Shown piece after piece: positions 36,117 through 45,890 of a stretch of DNA of 64,000 bases. Within the stretch, counting starts at the first letter, position 1, and each line of letters opens with the position of its first letter. The DNA is from Rhipicephalus microplus (taxonomy: Eukaryota > Arthropoda > Arachnida > Ixodida > Ixodidae). The stretch lies in contig NW_027464589.1 of the NCBI RefSeq assembly GCF_043290135.1, forward strand, positions 3,787,001 to 3,851,000, given 5' to 3'. The notes under the pieces are model-generated. The model had not been told where the DNA came from, ran no database searches, and saw only the letters and a program-made list of their open reading frames with translations. The position numbers and the translations under genes were made by a program.

Positions 36117-38140
36117 CTTCTGAAATGTAAGTCCAGCTCATCGCTTCCCAGTTGCAGTGCCACTTTCCTTAAAGTACGAAAACTTGATGACAAACGAAAT
36201 AGACATGAAATGCATAAATCGACATTGCAAGTGTACCTTCGTGCTAGAATAGCCCCCAAGGGTATGACACTCTCCCTCACACCACCCGCTACAAATCTAG
36301 ATGAACACGACCAATTAACATGGAAAAACGTCGTCCTTGAGGCATCTCCTAAATTAACAGAAATCGCTCCTAATCAGAGTGATAAGCAGGTAAAGAAACT
36401 GGTCGCTATGACCAACACCATTCTCCGTCACAACACTTTATCAAACGAAGAAATCACGCGATTAACAGAATTTGAACAGAATAATCTACCAAGCCATCAT
36501 GACCACAAAAATTCGTAAACTCAAAAGAAACCATGTGCCCAAAGCCACGTTTCCTGATATAGTTCTTTATCACTACAACACCACCACCCAGGAAATCACT
36601 AATGGTACAAACGAGCACCCATCTAGGAACACACCCTGTGACACTGTGGTTGTAAACTTATCGGACACGAGCTTGTCACCTGACGAAGAAAAACTGCTAT
36701 CTAAGAACTAAGCTTCTGCCCGACCACAAAAGTTTTCGATGAATTCCACTTGCTCCGAGACCTCGACAACTTTGCTCGAAGCTTAAGGTTGCGCGAATAT
36801 TTCTTGGACAGGCCTTCTAACCACGAAACAATTCACCGTCGTAAATCAAATCATTGGACACCGAACAGTAATCGAGACAAATGCTTGGACCTTTATATCA
36901 CCGCAGTAATGAAAGATATAGTACACGAATATCACAGGCAGAAAGGAAACCGAGAAAACTTGACAAAATCTGAAAAAATAAGTATGAAAAATTTGGCATC
37001 TAGGACAGACATAACAATAAAAGCCACTGACAAAGGAGGAGCAATTGTAGTCCTTAATACAACCAACTACTTACAAGAAGCATACCGCCAACAAGACGAC
37101 TCAAGATTTTACGAACGCCTCCCAGGTGATCCGACAGACGAATACAAACGTATCGTATCAACAGAACTAAAGAAACGGTTGGATGCAGAAAAGATAACCA
37201 ACACTGATCACAATCTAATGCGAGCAGCATACCCTCCAAGTCGCTTCTACATCCTCCCAAAAATTCATAAACCCGGTAACCAAGGTCGACCAATCATATC
37301 AGGCATCGGTACAATAACTGAACCCATATCAGGGTACGTGGACAAACTAATAAGCCACATTCCATGCACCCTCGTGTCGTACATAAAAGACACCACACAT
37401 TTTCTTCGAGACATTGCAGGTCTGTCTGTGCCGAAAAACTCGTACTTGGTTACTCTTGATGTCTCTTCATTATATACAAATATTGCTCACGATGATGGCA
37501 TAGCTGCATTACAAAACATGTACACAAACCATAGACAATCTAACACCCCCGATATCTCTGCCATTGCAACGTCGACGGGGATGGTCCTCGAATTAAATTC
37601 ATTCGAGTTTAACCAAGAGTATTTTCGACAAATCAGCGGGACCGCTATGGGCACCAAAATGGCACCTAATTATGCCAACATATTTATGGGAAAGCTAGAA
37701 TCTGAATTTCTCGCACAAAGTTCCTTGAAAGCAATGTTATACAGAAGATACATAGACGACATCTTTCTTATTTAGACCCACAGCGAGGACGAACTTCTTA
37801 GCTTTATCCACACTTACAATGCTGTACATCCGAACATACACTTCACACACACATACTCGCAAGTTACCGTAAATTTTCTTGATGTTACCATAACGATAGA
37901 AGAAGAAAAGCTCTCTACCACCCTATATCGCAAACCAACAGATCGACAACAATACCTCGATTACCAAAGCGATCACCCACGCCACTGTAAAAACAGTATT
38001 CCATACAGCCAGGCTCACCGGTTTAAGCGAATCTGCTCTAGAGACGCTGACTTTGACACAAGCTCACAGAGGCTAAAACTTAAGCTCGAGAAACAAAAAT
38101 ACCCCCACATGTAATTATTGACACTGTTCAAAAAGCGAGA
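36117..38140 (+). pseudogene. PLE ORF2: N-terminus and reverse transcriptase
   Basis: Continues in frame after the UGA ('LLKCKSSSSLPSCSATFLKV'), frameshifts near 36,190, then 'MHKSTLQVYLRARIAPKGM' and 'NLSDTSLSPDEEKLLSKN' with a TAA at 36,709. After the shift the main open stretch (to 37,775) has 'ITIKATDKGGAIVVLNTTNY', 'FYILPKIHKPGNQGRPIISG', 'YLVTLDVSSLYTNIAHDDG' (motif A), 'SGTAMGTKMAPNYANIFMG' (motif B) and 'YRRYIDDIFLI' (motif C, intact). The TAG at 37,773 replaces a Trp codon kept in the 6.9 kb copy. The thumb continues with 'VNFLDVTITIEEEKLSTTLY' to about 38,110. Confidence 0.88.
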
Positions 38141-38681
38141 AAACTAAAGCGTGAAGACTTACTTATGAAGCGACCACCAAGAGAAGACCCACAACAAACA
38201 AACCTCTGCTTGACTTACAGCACAAACTTCCCCAATGTAAACAAAATTCTTAAACGACATTACAACATTCTGGAACAAAGTGAACGTCTGAAACGCGCAT
38301 TCCCATTCGCTCCAGGCACCGTTTACCGACGAGACCACGTAACCTCAACAACAGACTTGTCCACTCTCAAATTAACAAATAATTCATGCCGACCTTGTTT
38401 AAAGCCACGATGTCTTGTATGTAAGGCGATGCGAGAAATGCACAGAGCAACCAGCAACCATCCAAGTTTTCGATAAACATACAAGGAACCTAACATGCGA
38501 TTCCCCTAATGCGGTATACCTACTCGAATGCAACGTGTGTGGTATGCAGTACATTGGACAAACAGAAACACCGATTAGGGTTCGCTTCAATAATCAAAGA
38601 GCCCATGCGAAATCAGCCCCAAGTCTATCTCCATCAAAACTTTTCAATCTTCCCGGCCTGCATGCGACAAACTATCAGTAA
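38141..38681 (+). pseudogene. PLE ORF2: linker and GIY-YIG endonuclease
   Basis: The linker ('MKRPPREDPQQTNLCLTY', 'STNFPNVNKILKRHYNILEQ') is followed after a shift by the GIY-YIG core 'NAVYLLECNVCGMQYIGQTE' with 'IRVRFNNQRAHAKSA'. The key Tyr-Ile-Gly and the following Arg are intact here, unlike the other two copies. It ends at a TAA near 38,681, earlier than the 'LIHRFNTLDRG' terminus, which continues in a shifted frame. GIY-YIG nucleases make the target nick in PLE insertion. Confidence 0.82.
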
Positions 38682-39285
38682 CGCTCTAAGAGACGGGATT
38701 TAAATCAAATCGAGGATGTGAACAATGAGAGTCATGCCTTATCCACCGATTTAACACCCTCGATAGAGGAATGAATGAGAATCCTGGTACACTTGCAGCA
38801 ATTAAAGCATTAGAAAACAATAACGACAATAACGAAAATAGTAAATGACTTCACGGCACTGCAGCTGCGAAGGGCACTGGATAAACCTAAACAATTCCAA
38901 GTGTAACTATTCTTCCTAAGTGCAGGTGTCGTCTGTTTTCTGTTTTATTTTACTACCCAATCAATTGTGCCATGCATGACATGCCCAACAGTAACCCTGT
39001 GCACAGACGAGAGGCCTCCACTACACGCGTAATCCAGAAGCGGGTAAGGAATTCGCATTGCGCCCGCTTACCATCCTCTACCGCAATACGGGGCACCCTC
39101 TTTTTACGACGAATTGTTGACAGGGCGCCGAGTAGTTAAAGGCTTAGAACTTCCTAAAATACCCGCTTACCAGCCTCGGCCACAATACGCGGCAGCCCTC
39201 CTTCTACGACGAACTGTTTACGGGACTCCGAGTACTTAAATGCTTAGGACTTCCTAAAAAAGAGCAGTTAAAGGCTTAGGACTTC

Positions 39286-39838
39286 GTAAATAGGCTCTTT
39301 GCCCCACACCGAACCACCAGTGCCAGGAGGCGCCGTCTGATCGGGAGGAATGCGTTGGTGAAAGGAAACATACACAGACCGCTGACATCAGAAAGGTGAA
39401 GGGGAGAAGGGGGAGAGAGATGAAGGGGGATGTGGAGGGAAGAGTGGAGGAAAGAGTGGAGGGGGGTAGCGGAAGGAAGAGTGGAACTGGGGCGCCCGAG
39501 GGGAGTCAACAGTAAATTGTTTTTCTCTTCTTCTTCTCTTTTCTCTTCTTTTTCTTTTCTTTTTCTCTTTTCTTTTTTTCTTTTTTTTCTTTTCTGTCTT
39601 TTTTCGTCTTTCCTTGCCCTCTGATTTGAGATTGTATAAAGCTGAGCACCAACAAACTGTAACTTCGATCCTGATGAAGGTGAAGGCCAGATGTCTTTCG
39701 TGTCCTTCTTGTCTCTGTGTCGTCGTTTTGTTCTCGCGCTAACTATCGTCATGCCATACCAACTAGCCGAAGCTGCCACACTTCTAGGCCGAAACGTCGA
39801 AATAAACCACGTTGTGACCGCTTATGGAGGATCTACTG

Positions 39839-39840
<2 letters not shown>
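39286..39840 (+). mobile_element. PLE 5' region fragment with a nested insertion
   Basis: Direct repeat of the PLE 5' region following the tail of copy 2. Its hammerhead-like motif starts with CTGATGA at 39,671 but stem II is split by about 85-95 bp (39,690-39,782) ending 'ccaactagccgaagctgccac', which resembles the terminus of the second PLE family at 42,376-42,400. The remaining half ('ctaggccgaaacgtcg') follows. Ends at (TA)n. Confidence 0.7.

Positions 39841-39841
<1 letters not shown>

Positions 39842-39923
<82 letters not shown>
39842..39923. repeat. (TA)n microsatellite
   Basis: TA run between the PLE 5' fragment and the next palindrome. Confidence 0.95.
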
Positions 39924-39926
<3 letters not shown>

Positions 39927-40103
39927 AACACAAGCGAGTACACGTACGAAAGAGCAATACTTTTATGCCAACGTTTCAGCCGTGGCACGGCCTTCGTCAG
40001 GGAAGGCCGTGCCACGGCTGAAACGTTGGCATAAAAGTATTGCTCTTTCGTACGTGTACTCGCTTGTGTTCTTTATACGTACCAGACCCCTTGAACTTCC
40101 TGC

Positions 40104-40106
<3 letters not shown>
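39924..40106. repeat. TA-bounded palindrome (about 74-bp arms)
   Basis: 39,921-39,994 and 40,003-40,076 form an inverted repeat with an 8-nt spacer. The sequence is the same family as 13,592-13,844, and its outer flank (40,076-40,106) is the reverse complement of 13,592-13,625. A hammerhead-like CTGACGA (minus, 40,000-39,994) with GAAAC is included. Confidence 0.85.

Positions 40107-40170
<64 letters not shown>
40107..40170. repeat. (TA)n microsatellite
   Basis: TA run between the two palindromes. Confidence 0.95.
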
Positions 40171-40174
<4 letters not shown>

Positions 40175-40522
40175 TCTAACAGACAGTAATGCCAAGGAAT
40201 GTACAGGGGAAGTTATTAGAACCAATGGAGTGTGAATAAGAAGAAAGAAAAGTGGATGAAAAAAAAACCAGCCGCGGGCAGGAAACGAACCTACGACCTT
40301 CGAATAACGCGTTCGATGCTCGAACGCGTTATTCGAAGGTCGTAGGTTCGATTCCTGCTCACGGCTGGTTATTTTTTCATCCACTTTTTTTTTCTTCTTA
40401 TTTACATTCCATTGGTACAAATAGCTTCCCCTGTACATTCCTTGGCATTACTGTCTGTTAGATCTCATTAATATTGTGTTAAAACACGGAAAAACGCGAG
40501 CCCTTAGGTATACACTTCTTTC

Positions 40523-40525
<3 letters not shown>
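40171..40525. repeat. TA-bounded palindrome made of the tRNA-like satellite
   Basis: Two inverted half units of the satellite seen at 2.8-5.1 and 48.9-62.4 kb. The arms (about 40,171-40,316 and 40,320-40,469) meet in the tRNA-like anticodon arm with a 3-nt centre. The right side extends further to 40,525 as ordinary unit sequence. Confidence 0.85.

Positions 40526-40589
<64 letters not shown>
40526..40589. repeat. (TA)n microsatellite
   Basis: TA run closing the second palindrome. Confidence 0.95.
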
Positions 40590-40590
<1 letters not shown>

Positions 40591-40914
40591 GCTACGATGA
40601 ATGGGCGACGTGGCCTGGCTCATACGCCATGTTTCTTCCAAAAGCACTTCCTCCTCATCTACTTCTCCTAACCATCTCTGCCTTCTTACGTCACAGGATT
40701 CCCCCTCCCCCTGTAAGAAGTCGCGTCAGACGAACAAAAATTAAAAACTGAACGAACATTCACGGCTTAAAAGTGAACACTGTCAAAAAAGGCAAGATCG
40801 TTCCATGTCCCAGGAAGTTTCCGTAAGCAAACTTTAGCTTCACAGAAGAGTGCAGCAGTCCGGTAAGTGCTGGAGTTCTGGTGGGCGAGGCTGACTGTTG
40901 CGTCAGCCCACCAA
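40590..40914. other. no gene recognised
   Basis: Unassigned sequence between (TA)n and a single satellite unit. Confidence 0.4.
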
Positions 40915-41170
40915 TAAAGTGTATACCTAAGGGCTCGTTTTCCGTGTTTTGACACAATTTTAATGAGTTATAACAGACAGTAATGCCAAGGATTGTACAG
41001 CGGAAGTTATTAGAACCAATGGAATGTAAATAAGAAAGAAAAGAGGGTGGAAGTATAACCAGGCGTGAGCAGGAATCGAACCAACAACGTTCAAATAACG
41101 CGTTCGATGCTCTAATCACTGAGCTATCACAGCGGCCTTCCGTCCGTCCACTTTTTGAGTTTATATGTGA
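40915..41170 (-). repeat. single partial unit of the tRNA-like satellite
   Basis: Minus-strand tRNA-like segment with A and B boxes, 3' part from 'cctaagggctcg' to 'tgagtttatatgtgaa'. It shows that the unit also occurs alone, as expected for a SINE. Confidence 0.8.
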
Positions 41171-41289
41171 AATGTGAATACCGTGAATACTGTGAATATG
41201 TGAATATGTGAATACCGAGACATATCCACACGTACACTTGAGGATTTTAGGCAAAGACTTTTGCTCATTAATTAGAGTGAGATAACGGC

Positions 41290-42370
41290 CCTTACAGATG
41301 TGAATAATGCGTACGATAAGTTTCTACACATATTTAAACAGTGTTATTACGCTTCTTTCCCAGTTAAAGCATACCACGGGTGCAAGAGGGCTCGCAAACT
41401 GTGGGTCACACGACACTTGCTAATATTAATCAACGTGAAAAACAGGATGTTTGAGGCTTTCCTTAAGACACGCTACAGCGAAACGCTGCAGGAATTTAAA
41501 TGTTTCAGAAACAAATTGAACAAAGCCATTTCAAAAGCAAAGGAAGAATATTTTAGAACAATTTTTGACAATGACTGTCTACAAAAGAGTTGCGTAGTCT
41601 GGAAAAAAATAAATAATCTCTTGAACAGAAAGCCAGTATAAGACGCCGTTGACTTTATTGTGGTTGATAATTTGTTACTTAGCGGGGAAACACACGCGAA
41701 CAGTTTCAATGACTTTTTTGTCCAGATAGGAAACACGGACACTTCCCCGGTCACTTCTGTAGATGTTCCATGGTTATCATGGTCTTTCTTTTTTCAGCCT
41801 ACTTCTGTTTCTTAGTTGATTACTATTTTTTTGGCCTTTGGAGCAGTCGTAGACCCGACGCAGACGGATTAGTTTTTAAACCCGTTAAGTACATACTAGA
41901 TTTGATCGCTCTTGTCATCGCACACTAATTTAACAAAGCTATCTCATGTGATGTGCCAAGTAGCATGCGAGTTGCCAGAGTGAACGTAATTTATAAAGGA
42001 GACGACAAAAATAGCTTCTCCAACTACCGTCCAGTCTCGATATTGCCAGTTTTTTTGAAACGCCTTGAGAAAGTTATTAATACCCGCATCGCGAACTTTA
42101 GTAGAAGATTTAATCTCTTAACTACCTACCAATTCGGATTTAGAATAAAATCGTTCCTCAGAGGACGCACTTTTGCTCAAAAAAGAGCTCATATTAGAAA
42201 ACATAGAAAACAAAGCATTCACAGTAGGACTATACCTCGATTTTAGCAAAGCCTTCGATCGTGTCAATCATGATATTCTCTTACAGAAAATAGAATGCTA
42301 TGGATTTCGGGGAGTTGCATCACAACTTCTTTGCCCGTACCTAGACGAAAGAATTCAATTTACGGAAATA
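41290..42370 (+). pseudogene. CR1-like LINE ORF2, 5' part (RT N-terminal blocks)
   Basis: The pre-RT region 'ARKLWVTRHLLILINVKNRM' and 'CFRNKLNKAISKAKEEYF' leads to RT blocks 'MRVARVNVIYKGDDKNSFSN', 'YRPVSILPVFLKRLEKVINT', 'TTYQFGFR' and 'GLYLDFSKAFDRVNHDILL' (motif A), in several frames. The frame reaches 'ERIQFTEI' and is cut at 42,370 by insertion of a PLE. It resumes at 45,270 with 'GTHRSLLRRISCGVPQGSIL', giving an uninterrupted reading if the insert and one target duplication are removed. Confidence 0.8.
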
Positions 42371-42935
42371 GCTAACGTGGTTGCTTGGGCGAGTTGGTAC
42401 GACATGAATCACATAAAAAACAGCGCCGATAACGAGGGACAAGAGAAAGAAGGAGACAGACAGCGGCACTGACTTACAAGATTTATTTGCTGGAACCGGA
42501 CAGTAGATACTTGGGCAGTATCTGACAAAAAAAGAGAGAAAAATACAAAACGAAGAAAACAGAATCCACCTAACAACCACGTAGTCATCGCCGCAACGCA
42601 CCATGAACGACACGTGTGCTAACGTTCCGAAAGAAATCTCTTTATGTGATAGCGCAATCGAAGGCCTGCTAACACATGCACTGCCCAGCCTTTCTGTTTC
42701 TGCAGCCTCATAAATTTTGCGTATCATCTGGTCCCGATGACGCCTAATGACGGTACAAAGCTGAAAATCGGGGACACAACCGCTCTCTGATCAAGTACAA
42801 ACAACTCCCCCCCCCCCCCCCTCCGACATTCTACTGCTCTTTGGCGGTTTCAGGCCTTCGCAGGGACACGATCTTCGACTCCTCAAGATCCTTAGTTCTG
42901 AGTGGCACCGACAAGCTCGTTTCTACAAGCAGTGC

Positions 42936-44440
42936 TTGTTTCTCTCGCTTCGAGGGACTACGAACTACAATGAAGGCGATAAGTGGCTCGATCACCGTGA
43001 CCTAGCTACTGCGGCGGCGGTATTTCGTTGGCGGCATATGCTGACTGAACTACGAGCTTCTCTGCCAAAAAAGCCCTCCCCGAGCAAGGAAGGATTGCTT
43101 TCTCTGGTGAATGGGCCTGTGCCTGAGAACATACGCAGTGTGCTTACCGGCGCCGCCAAGTATGCTGTTGAACCAAGAAGGTCAAGAGCGGAACGTCTGG
43201 GCCTTGTCCGCAGCATTTTTAGGAAGGTACCTGCTGATTGTGCTGAGAGGTGGGTTTCTGAGGGTTGTGACATTCTTTGTAACCATAGAGCAGGCTTGAA
43301 CAGGGTTCCTGTAAAGAAGGTAAAATCCTTCCTGAAGTATAAGTCATTGTCCTTGGTAGCAGCAGATAAGGAGGGAGGTTTTGTTATTATTCCGAATTAA
43401 ATCTATAAGAAAAAAACAGGTGAAGTGCTTCTGTCTGTTTTTCAGCCGCAAGCTAATATGTCGCTTCCGTAGGTTAAAACCTATGCAAAAAGTCTCTGTA
43501 AAGGAATGAGTCTTCATGGTTTCGCAAAAAAGATGGATGGCGAGAAAAACCTTAGCATGGCAATTTTCTGTACGCGAAAATGCACAAAGTTAACTGTCCT
43601 TTCCGTCTTATAGTATCAGAGGCAAACTCGTGGCAAAAAATACAGGCACAATTTCTTCGGATTAAACTGATGTTATAAAACATAGACGATCCATTCTTAG
43701 CTAAAAGTTCCGATGATGTGATTTTCTTGCTGAAAGATAACAAATTTCATCGCTACCAGGCATGCTCAATAGATAATAAAGATCTGTACTACTCATCGCC
43801 ACACAGTGAGCTTCTAGCTTGCATTCGTGGGTTCATTGACAGTTTTGGCGTAGTGAATTATCAGAATGCAGTAGACATATCTGTTGAAGGTTTTATGGAA
43901 CTGTTAGAGTATTACCTGAGGGCGAAATTTGCAGAGTGGGACGATCATATTTACTTGCAGCGTCAAAAGGTGTGCATAGGATCATGCCTTGCGCCCATTT
44001 TGAGTGATTTATTTTTAGCCAGCCGTGATCGTGCTATTCAGAATTGCTTGGAATCCACATCTGTTAAGAGAGTATTCCGCTATGTTGACGATTTCCGCGT
44101 GCTGTTTCAAGCTGGAACCTCGTCGGACGGTTCGCCTTTGACTAGCATTTTAGAGATTTTCAGTAAGTGCCTTTCTCCATAACACATGAAGTTCCGGACA
44201 GAGGAGCCATCAGGTTGCTAGATTTGGTTTTAACATTGAGTCCTTCCCACGTGTGTTGGGTCTATGAGCCACGCGCTAACAAGCCAATCCTCCCAATCGG
44301 TTCAGCACTTTCGAAAGTGGTGAAGTGCGCTATTGCTGAGACTTGCTACACAAACGCTCTGCGAAGGTCCTGCTGTCACACGATTCAGTCCAGCTTTAAT
44401 CAGCAACCTAAATGCCTTACTGAAGCTGGTTTCCCGATGT
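42936..44440 (+). pseudogene. second-family PLE ORF: N-terminus and reverse transcriptase
   Basis: The N-terminal segment to 43,400 includes 'VLTGAAKYAVEPRRSRAERL' and 'VKSFLKYKSLSLVAADKEGG' before a stop. A decayed stretch follows, with an internal deletion around the motif A region. 43,718-44,182 has 'FAEWDDHIYLQRQKVCIGSC' then 'LAPILSDLFLASRDRAIQ' (motif B region) and 'RVFRYVDDFRVLF' (motif C, intact YVDD). Thumb sequence 'RLLDLVLTLSPSHVCWVYEP' continues to 44,440. Multiple stops and shifts show it is inactive. Confidence 0.8.
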
Positions 44441-44950
44441 ACGTTTTGACCGCCGTTGCTGAGTGTCTACTCCGAGAAATCAGAACGAGCCCAGAGAATA
44501 ATGCTCAAACCCGTACAAAGGATAAGGGACGGGAGAAACGAAATTTCGTCGTTATTCCCTATATCCACGGCGTCATCCACAACCTCAAAAAAAGTGGCCA
44601 GCAGGAGCGTCGTAGACCTGGTTTTTTCCGCCCCAGAAAAACTGGCTAGGTTGTGCAGGGCCGTGAATCCTGGTTCCACGGGTGAGCGAGGCTGCAAAAT
44701 CAAGCATCGGAAGAAGTACGTTCCATGCATTGAAGGGGTGGTGTACTCTTTACCCCTGTCCTGCCGCAAGTGGTACATCGGCCAAACAGGCAGGTGTTTA
44801 AATGAGCGGCTGAAGGAACACGCTCACAACGTCTCCTCTACAGTTTCAGGCCACCTCGGCATTCAATGCCGAGACTGCGGTTGTGTCCCCAATTTTCAGC
44901 TTTGTACCGTCATTAGGCGTCATCGGGACCAGATGATACGCGAAATTTAG
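44441..44950 (+). pseudogene. second-family PLE GIY-YIG endonuclease
   Basis: A linker and then 'YVPCIEGVVYSLPLSCRKWY' with 'IGQTGRCLNERLKEHAHNV' form the GIY-YIG core: VVY, YIGQTG, the catalytic Arg in 'LNERLKEH', and later 'GHLGIQCRDCGCVPNFQLC' and 'RRHRDQMIREI' as the C-terminal part. The typical two-Cys insert before YIG is reduced to one Cys here. This frame is open to the TAG at 44,948. Confidence 0.82.
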
Positions 44951-45269
44951 AGGCTGCAGAATAAGAAAGGCTGGGCAGTGCATGTGTCAGCAGGCCTTCG
45001 ATTGCGCTATCACAAAAAGAAATCGATTTCCTTCTGAACGTTAGCACACGTGTTGTTCATGGTTTGTTGGGGCGATGACTACGTGGTTGTTAGGTGGATA
45101 ATGTTTTCTTTGTTTTGTATTTTTCTCTTTTTTTTTGTCAGATACTGCCCAAGTATATATTGTGCGGTTCTAGCAAATAAATCTTGTTGTAAGTCAGTGC
45201 CGCTATCTGTCTCCTTCTTTCTCTTGTCCCTCGTTATTGGCGCTGTTTTTTATGTGAATTACCAAAATA

Positions 45270-45362
45270 GGCACTCACAGATCACTTCTCAGGCGTATCT
45301 CTTGTGGAGTACCACAAGGCAGTATTTTAAGGCCAATGCTTTTCCTGTTTTACATTATTGAT
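45270..45362 (+). pseudogene. CR1-like LINE RT, motif B segment
   Basis: Continuation of the LINE at 41.3 kb: 'RISCGVPQGSILRPMLFLFY' then 'IID'. It is cut again at 45,363 by another insertion. Confidence 0.8.
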
Positions 45363-45890
45363 GTTTGGTTTGGTTTGCTTTATTCAAGGCAAAATTGAAC
45401 AAGATTTCCTCTGGGGACACGACTAAAGGCTAAGTAAATGCCTGACTTGGTCGTGCCACCCTGGCAGCAAAGCAGAAACATACCGAAAGTACAGTACACA
45501 GAAAATTACAACATCACGTGTTATCTTACATGGGTACCATAGTCGAACGGGAACTGCCAGACGTGTGAATCAAAGAATAGAAATATAATTAGTCCATATT
45601 CGAGTGGTGGCAAATACAAACAAATGCATGTTTTTTATCAAATAAATGAACAAGAGACATCTTGACTAGGAAATCGAGTTGCTCTACAAGACAAATTAGA
45701 GTATAATAAACAACAGGAGAAGGGACAATAATGAACAAGGTGCAACGAATACAAACACATCATTAACTACAAATTTGAAAAATCAGGAAAAGCATCGCTT
45801 TCATCCACTAGAAATTCTTTTATTTTTTAAAATGATCTAGCTGAAATTCCGTCTTCCAGAAAATGTAATGTAGTTGGGTGTTTGTTTAGA
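45363..45890 (-). mobile_element. inverted LINE 3' fragment nested in the LINE
   Basis: Starts on the plus strand as 'gtttggtttggtttgctttattcaagg', the reverse of an AATAAA-containing LINE 3' end. Near 45,780-45,890 the minus strand reads 'KIKEFLVDESDAFPDFSNL', similar to CR1-like C-termini. A 5'-truncated insertion is the simplest reading. Confidence 0.5.

Larger units (their letters stand above)
34512..39285 (+). mobile_element. Penelope-like element, copy 2 (almost complete)
   Basis: The best copy in the window. The 5' region (34,512-34,984) has a hammerhead-like motif, then SGNH ORF1, ORF2 N-terminus, RT, linker, GIY-YIG and a 3' tail with two ~98 bp units (about 39,064-39,255). It is preceded by a 3' fragment and followed by a 5' fragment of the same family in the same orientation, the tandem pseudo-LTR arrangement known for Penelope-like elements. 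Point mutations and frameshifts show it is not autonomous. Confidence 0.85.
42371..45257 (+). mobile_element. second-family Penelope-like element with long inverted termini
   Basis: Inserted into the LINE with a diverged 12-bp target duplication (42,359-42,370 and 45,258-45,269, 9 of 12 identical). The inverted terminal segments 42,408-42,783 and 44,877-45,257 (about 380 bp) place an inverted copy of the 3' end, including GIY-YIG C-terminal codons, at the 5' side. The left end carries about 30 bp more of the terminus ('gcttgggcgagttggtacgacatg') than the right. The coding part lies between. No SGNH ORF and no clear hammerhead are seen in this family. Confidence 0.85.

Noticed and set aside
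36127..36159. Possible small intron (GTAAGT ... CAG) between PLE ORF1 and ORF2
   Set aside because: Only about 33 bp, too short for a normal spliceosomal intron, and the frame reads through it without a splice.
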